Origin: Nemertoderma westbladi
Taxonomy: Eukaryota; Xenacoelomorpha; Nemertodermatida; Nemertodermatidae
Length of the DNA: 46,796 nt
NCBI GenBank assembly: GCA_032718475.1
Contig: JAUCBJ010004553.1
Location: 1-46,796 of the forward strand
Reading direction: 5' to 3'
This document shows positions 41,737 through 46,796 of the stretch, piece by piece. The translations under genes were made by a program, and so were the position numbers. The stretch's first letter is position 1. Each line of letters begins with the position of its first letter. The notes beneath the pieces are model-generated. The model saw nothing but the letters and a program-made list of their open reading frames with translations. It searched no databases and was not told the origin of the DNA.

Positions 41737-42666
41737 CGTCCCTCATCCACCCATTCTACCGCCGAAGCGGGAGCCGCCAACATAGTAGCGGGTAGACGAG
41801 GGACAACGGGCGATAAATTCTTGATATCTCGCTCGGCGTCCAGGACGGGTTCGGACTCGTGAACAGTCCTACTGGGCACAGGTAGTTTAGTACTGTGCAA
41901 AGGGAATTTAGAGGTAGGTTCTGGGAGTACAGGTGTCTCTATCACCGAAGGGGTGGCTTCGAGAACAGGCCTAATTATTTCAGGCTCATCTACTATAGTA
42001 GGGAGTCTTTCTATTTTAATTATTTGGTCTGTGGGTTCTGTACTACCTAAGTCTGTGCTAGCTAGCTGACGTGAGGCATTCTTCTACGTCTGCTTAGACG
42101 AGATCTATTTCCTCCGCCTTCAGGATCGGTGGTATCGCCTTCATCAGATGATGTATATCCCTGTCTTTTGGGAGTAGATCGACTCATCATCTGCATTTGA
42201 CTAGCTGTTAACTGTTTATTTATGCAGTCTTGATTCTCTTGAATATTTTCCAACTCTAGTTGGGTGGTCTCTTCAGACGCTCTCCATTTTCTGCTTCTGC
42301 CACTGCTATCTTTCTTTCCGCTTCTGCCGCTTTTCTTTCCGCTTCTGCCGCTGCTGCTTTTCTTTCTGCTTCTACTGCTGCAGCTACCGCTTTTGCCTCT
42401 GCCGCTGCTGCTTTTCTTTCCGCTTCTACTGCTGCAGCTGCCGCTTTTGCCTCTGCCGCTGCTTCTGCCGCTTTTCTTTCCACTTCTGCCGCTTTTCTTT
42501 CCGCTTCTGCCGCTGCCACTGCCGCTGCTGCTGTCTTTCTGTCTTCTATACGTTTTTTCTTTACTTGTTCTTCTTGGACTCTAGCGATGCGGAGGCGTTC
42601 ATCAAATTTAGCTTGGTTCGCAGCTAACATTTCCGCATCTATTGCGTCCAACACAAGCTTGGCTCC
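41737..42666 (-). pseudogene. BEL/Pao gag, Ala/Glu-rich coiled-coil and linker, frame-broken
   Basis: Continues in phase after a TAA at 42667-42669. The first part (to 42256) is an A/E/R/K repeat region built of AAEAERKAA-like blocks, encoded by short tandem repeats of GCTTCTGCCGCTTTTCTTTC type on the plus strand, and is strongly predicted by eye to be a long coiled coil. It then changes frame near 42270 (QENQDCINKQLTASQMQMM, SSDEGDTTDPEGGG), again near 42065 (IERLPTIVDEPEIIRPVLE, a P/E-rich linker), and again near 41740, where the capsid frame starts. All three shifts have the same sense, so after the third the original phase is recovered. Indels in repeat-rich DNA or sequencing errors could explain them. 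Confidence 0.65.
42280..42540 (-). repeat. Short tandem repeat encoding the coiled coil
   Basis: Imperfect repeats of CTTTCCGCTTCTGCCGCTTT-like words encode AAAEAERKAAEAERK-type sequence on the minus strand. The repeat number is likely variable between copies of the element. Confidence 0.8.
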
Positions 42667-43713
42667 TTAACTATTAGGGCAAAGTCCAGCCAGCCGCCTC
42701 CTCAACTCTTCATCACCTAGAAATCTTTGATAGTCTGACAGATAGATGTCAATAGCGTCCCTCGTCTGCGGTTTCTCTGCTGTCACTTCACTTTCCACTT
42801 GGGAAAAGGTAGCGTCCGTTGATTCTCCATGGGTTGAGCACTCGGCCAGCTGAGCTTTCCACTGGGCTGTTCCTTGAACTTTGAGACTCACCCGCTGAAA
42901 CCAAGTCTTTACGGCAACTTGCAACGACGTGTCTTGTCTTCTTTTCGAAGCCTCCTCAAAGGCCGATAAGATTAGTCTGATTCTTAGAATTCTTTCTCTA
43001 ACTTGATAAAGCAGCTCTCCCTGCTCTTGAGGTCCTTGGGGTTGTCGAAACAGTTGTTCTTCTAATCGCTCCAAAGAGCTGAAGAATCCCTGTACATATC
43101 CTGCTGCCGACCTCTTCCATACAGCTGGATCACTGGTGTCTTTTGTCACTCCCATCCTGTGTATGTCTTCCCAGGCAGCTTCCGATAAGTCAAACGGGAG
43201 TCCGGGTCCGGGGAAGTACCATTGCGACTCGACAATAGACTTCAGTTCTTCCCTTGTGTATCCCGCATAACTATCCTTGGTCGATCGCTTACTTTTCGCC
43301 CAATCAATCTGGTGTTCCTCCACCGCAATCAATACCCTAGTGAGTACGGCTGCAGGAAGGATGAGAAGGGGATCCGAATAAACCGCATCTGCCATCTTTG
43401 CTCCGCGCTCGGGTGTCAGCTCTACAGTATCCGCACTACTGGAGCTGTCGGGCCGCTGAGAAATAAGTTCTCGGCTCGAGTGTTGCTGCTGTTCAACAGC
43501 TGCTTCTTGGTCCCGCTTGACCTGAGCTCGAGTGCCTATGATAGACCTACGGTGTTGGACTAGCCTAGGGTCTGATACTACTACTGGAGGGATGATCTTT
43601 CTTACAGTAGGAGATGAGTTGAACTTCGGTCTCACACGTTCCACACTCCTGTCTGGGTCACAGATGGTTGTATCTAGGAGACTGTCTGACAGGTTTTGCT
43701 TTGTGTCAGACAT
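42667..43713 (-). CDS. N-terminal gag-region ORF of the LTR element, function unknown
   Basis: A 348-codon ORF with a true ATG (MSDTKQNLSDSLLDTTICD), the first large ORF downstream of the leader. It has a polar, Ser/Gln-rich N-terminal third (EQQQHSSRELISQRPDSSSS) and a mostly helical remainder (LERLEEQLFRQPQGPQEQGE, RERILRIRLILSAFEEASK, WFQRVSLKVQG, YLSDYQRFLGDEELRRRLAG). It ends at TAA 42667-42669, after which the same phase continues into the coiled-coil region, so it is probably the N-terminal part of one long Gag polyprotein. I do not recognise its fold. The extension makes this Gag much longer than usual for BEL/Pao. Confidence 0.65.
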   Translation of the reverse strand: MSDTKQNLSDSLLDTTICDPDRSVERVRPKFNSSPTVRKIIPPVVVSDPRLVQHRRSIIGTRAQVKRDQEAAVEQQQHSSRELISQRPDSSSSADTVELTPERGAKMADAVYSDPLLILPAAVLTRVLIAVEEHQIDWAKSKRSTKDSYAGYTREELKSIVESQWYFPGPGLPFDLSEAAWEDIHRMGVTKDTSDPAVWKRSAAGYVQGFFSSLERLEEQLFRQPQGPQEQGELLYQVRERILRIRLILSAFEEASKRRQDTSLQVAVKTWFQRVSLKVQGTAQWKAQLAECSTHGESTDATFSQVESEVTAEKPQTRDAIDIYLSDYQRFLGDEELRRRLAGLCPNS

Positions 43714-45620
43714 GTTTGTTTGTACAGTTGAATGCCTACTGCTATATTACAGTTAAAGCAAGTCTAGTAATTCAGTATCAACTGTTAGCCTAGTAATTAA
43801 TTACCGATACTGTTACTCAGTGTAATGTGATATATATATATAATATATTAGAATACCAGTATACACTTATAGTATATATATAAGTATTATTACAGACTTG
43901 GTTTGTCACAGAATACCGGTATGTAATTTCAGCGCAAATATATAGCAATATTTAATAAGCCTATCGTGAATACCGGTATACAACTTACACTTATAGTATA
44001 TATAAGTACAATTATGGACTAGAATTAATTACAGAATACCGGTATATAATTTCAGCACAAATATATAGAAATATATAATAAGCCTATCGTGAATACTGGT
44101 ATGTCAATTATTTTAGAATAATTGAATTTCTGAATTTTAGGGTTACTTGGTTACTTTACTTTACTTTGTTACCGTTATTTAAGCAGTAGTCCAACTGATA
44201 TTAAGACCTACGATTTTATAAATCGGTTTGAGTTGATTTATAATATTATATATACCCGTATAATGGGTTTTTGTCAATGTTTGAAATAAATGTTATTATT
44301 TCTGGGAAAGAGTCACCGCACAGAAGCTGTACGCTCTCAGTGAAGTGCTACTTGTTGGACACTAAAACAAATAATTCTAATTTGCCTAAGTTACTTAATA
44401 CTACAAATTACGTACAATTACGGGGTGAGATTACAATCTCTAAATAAACACAAAAATTACACGTACGAATTTTTAGGGGAATTTTACAAGAAGTCTACAA
44501 ACCAGCCTAACAAAGGGTTAGAATATCTGGTTATTACAAACGGACAGGATACTACAGTATTTGAAAATAACAAAGCAGTAGTAAATATACTGCGTTGTCC
44601 AGATAGGAAAAATACCACCGTCTGACGACTTATAGCCGTAGCGCTATAAGTACTACGTTATGTATCACGGAGTGTTCCTACCTAGAAATTACTTATTATT
44701 ACCTTAATTACCACGGCCTACCAGAGCCAACGTGCCTATTAACCACTTTACAACACAAATATACTACCCACACACTAATTACCTTCGGAAAGCACTGTAC
44801 ACTAAACCCTAAATTAGGTACAAGTACTTATACAACAAATAACCAGCAGTTAGAAATACTTGTACAGCTAAAAGAACCACGGTATCTGCTGGAGTGACCG
44901 GAGCATAAAATCACCAGTCTTTACCTACGCCAAACAGCCCTGATGTAGTACTGGAGTTAATTTAACTATAACGGTATATATAACAAGCACAATTGCTGTA
45001 GGAATAAACTTAGGGGTATGAATGTTGCGAATAATCGCATAAACTCTGAATAATAAATATTACGCTACCCTTACAGACTACACAAACAAAATACAGACCA
45101 AACGCTGGCAGACTACTATCAAGCCTAAATAAACTACAGTATATGCAGACTCCGAAATGGTTAGTTAGTATGCGTTCTAACCAAGTAGTACGACTTATTC
45201 TTTCGGGGGGATTTACCTTACAGCACTGGATGCCACCCACTTTCCTAACTAGTACTTTATCGGACATACACTCTACACACACTGCAATCTCTTCAGACTT
45301 AACAACAGTCAGACAACAGTCCAGCCTACAAATTATCTGTACAATCTGAGCAGGCTTACACGTCTTCTGCTCAATATTAACCTACAAATAAATAAAACTG
45401 ACAGAAATAAGTAAACCATACAAAGGAATAAGGGGTGATCAATCCCTAATCCCCTAACAGCCTACAATATATAATATATCACAATCGAAATAATACTGGT
45501 GTACCTGTACTGCTGTAAGTAACGGTTCGGGTGGTTAGGCAGTCAGGCCTACTGGTTACCGGTCGACCGGTACTTTTGCCTTTATTGCCTATGTCGCAAT
45601 AAAGATCGTATAACTGTTAT
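43714..45620 (-). promoter_or_regulatory. Leader (5' untranslated region) of the LTR element
   Basis: A 1.9-kb stretch between the 5' LTR and the first gag-region ATG, rich in A and T, with only short ORFs (for example 44425-44625 plus and 45010-45282 minus) that I do not regard as genes. It contains a two-copy tandem repeat of about 123 bp (next entry) and several ATACCGGTAT palindromes. Directly next to the LTR, on the element strand, the sequence reads ATAACAGTTATACGATC. It lacks the usual TGG start of a tRNA primer site, so the primer binding site is not identified. Confidence 0.6.
43850..44105. repeat. Two-copy tandem repeat of ~123 bp with ATACCGGTAT palindromes
   Basis: The series ACACTTATAGTATATATA, ACAGAATACCGGTAT, AATTTCAGC, AAATATATAG and AATAAGCCTATCGTGAATAC occurs twice, with GAATACCGGT at 43911 and 44034. 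It lies in the element's leader. Confidence 0.8.
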
Positions 45621-46796
45621 TGTTCGCGCTTTCAGACCTTTAGCAGTTTAACCTGCCAAATTTAGGTGTCTTCTAGGTTATAAATCGACTTTAGCCTATG
45701 ACGAGTATTGGATACACTACATTAGCCGAAGCTAGCCTATGCGCGACCATTCACCCGCTGGATATACCCGGGAGACTGGATTCGGAAGCTCTGACCTTAT
45801 TGCGATGTAGGCCTACTGTATTATTCGATTGATCGTTAATATATAATCTCTGACCAATATTATTCACTTTCGGGAAATATTAACAGTTCCTTTAGGACGT
45901 GGCGCTCTAAATATGTAAACAGAGTTATGACTTACACTAAACACAACGGGATGGCTATTGATTCACGTATAAAGCGCATTCTTTAGGAGATGCTTTGTTA
46001 TCTATCACAGTCATGCACACTACCGCACAATGCTGCACACCAATCTGCCGACCTTCACTAATTTTAGTCACATATAAAGAGAACAGCAATTGACACATGT
46101 AGTGCCTATGAAATAGCATTAGATTCACTCCAAAACCAATATAATGTAAGTCGCAATTGCTATATGTAACCGGTCTCTTACCTTCAGTATATCAAGAAGA
46201 TTGGGGTTTTATGATTATTTATCGATATTATCCAAATATAACAATATTCCATCAAACTGATACAATTAATAACCGACAGTAAATAGCAGTAAAATAATGC
46301 GGTGCAAGGTATGTATAATTTAAGATGCTGAGTTAATGCGTGACTTGATATGATATGATATGAATTGCGTTGATAACAGTTATACGTTTCTATGATCAAA
46401 GCCTACTAATGTTTGGCTAAAGTCTGAAACACAGAATAATTCCAAAGCCGGTGTTCTGGCATCAGGAAAAAAGGTAAACATAAACCGTTATGCATTGCGC
46501 GATTTCCCGGAGGTTTCTGTACAAATAAAATGAAAATCGCTCTGATTGGTCGACCGAACAAAGAACAAGGGAAAAGTTACACGTGTACATATCAGCTGAT
46601 AGATGTCGTCATCGGAACTACACTGTATCAGAGGATTTTAGCGTATTGCGACATAAAATTGCTAGTTATGTCCGCTAAAGTACACATACAGAAGAAATGG
46701 CTTTTTATGTCCACTAAAACACCGGTACAAGTAAGGAAACGGCTTTTTATGTCCGTTAAAACGCCTACAGAGTACTTTGCGGGGAAAATAACCAGC
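45621..46796 (-). repeat. 5' LTR (incomplete, runs off the window)
   Basis: Begins TGTTCGCGCTTTCAGACC like the LTR at 33792 and stays collinear to the last base of the window. About 10-30 bp of the outer end, and the outer flank with the target duplication, are outside. On the element strand this is the upstream LTR, expected to carry promoter and polyadenylation signals. No precise TATA or initiator is claimed. Confidence 0.88.

Larger units (their letters stand above)
33792..46796 (-). mobile_element. Large non-autonomous BEL/Pao-type LTR retrotransposon (right end outside window)
   Basis: Two long direct repeats (33792-34978 and 45621 to the window edge) bound a 10.6-kb interior whose genes all read on the minus strand: 5' LTR on the right, then a 1.9-kb leader, gag with BEL/Pao zinc knuckles, aspartic protease, a pol without RT/RNase H or integrase core, a 134-codon ORF and a large unassigned ORF ending near the purine tract and 3' LTR. 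Gag and protease place it in BEL/Pao. Because RT and integrase are missing, it must borrow them. The LTRs are very similar but differ by small indels and a replaced stretch, so the insertion is not brand new. The total length is over 13 kb. Confidence 0.85.

Noticed and set aside
42260-42670. Plus-strand Ala/Ser- and Leu/Pro-rich ORFs
   Set aside because: They are opposite-strand shadows of the coiled-coil repeat in gag.
33792-46796. tRNA or other structured RNA genes in the leader or LTRs
   Set aside because: I searched by eye for tRNA box A/B-like words and cloverleaf pairing and found none convincing.

Overview
The window is repeat-dominated nuclear DNA from an animal, most likely an invertebrate. 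The evidence is BEL/Pao LTR retroelements (known only from metazoans), an endonuclease/RT LINE, hAT-type and other inverted-repeat DNA transposons, one ZYG11-like exon ending in a canonical splice donor, and no operon-like gene packing. The species cannot be named from the sequence. Almost nothing is an intact host gene. All family assignments come from motif reading; no database search was run.

Region 1 (1-16727) is a 39-bp minisatellite of roughly 300 units. It is interrupted twice by the same 5'-truncated, frame-broken LINE (364-2853 and 9103-11592). Bases 1-3566 recur at 8740-12305 (offset 8739) with about six differences, so LINE plus minisatellite form a recent large duplication. Shorter higher-order blocks (156, 429, 702 and 1287 bp) lie inside the array. 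The unit is stop-free in three frames, which creates very long but spurious ORFs on both strands.

Region 2 (16728-23264) holds BEL/Pao debris: a minus-strand protease/RT fragment (16731-17405), a possible LINE 3' end with a TCTA tail, a plus-strand integrase remnant with a visible DDE triad (17625-18811), a 30-copy 64-bp satellite (18923-20842), a possible PPT-LTR-gag junction (about 21036-21542) and a decayed unidentified ORF (21542-22572).

Region 3 (23265-33791) is a stack of DNA transposons: a 4.74-kb non-autonomous hAT with target duplication GATAGCAT, carrying a tandem array with CTCF-like motifs every ~146 bp; an 894-bp inverted-repeat element with target duplication CGATTTAG and many TGTTCTAGAACA palindromes, nested in LINE debris; a relative beside a ZYG11-like exon (30002-30675, minus); a small foldback; and a 1.8-kb inverted-repeat element with internal repeats.

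Region 4 (33792 to beyond the right edge) is the most notable: a large BEL/Pao-type LTR element on the minus strand, with a complete 1187-bp LTR at 33792-34978 and the partner LTR entering at 45621. Its gag-protease reading frame is detectable but broken. RT/RNase H and the integrase core are missing from pol, apparently by in-frame deletion. Downstream, in the position where some retroelements carry env, lies a ~1,050-1,200-residue zinc-knuckle ORF (35057-38262, with a short ORF at 38179-38583) that I cannot assign to any family. This non-autonomous element with a large uncharacterised accessory protein is the best candidate here for something undescribed.
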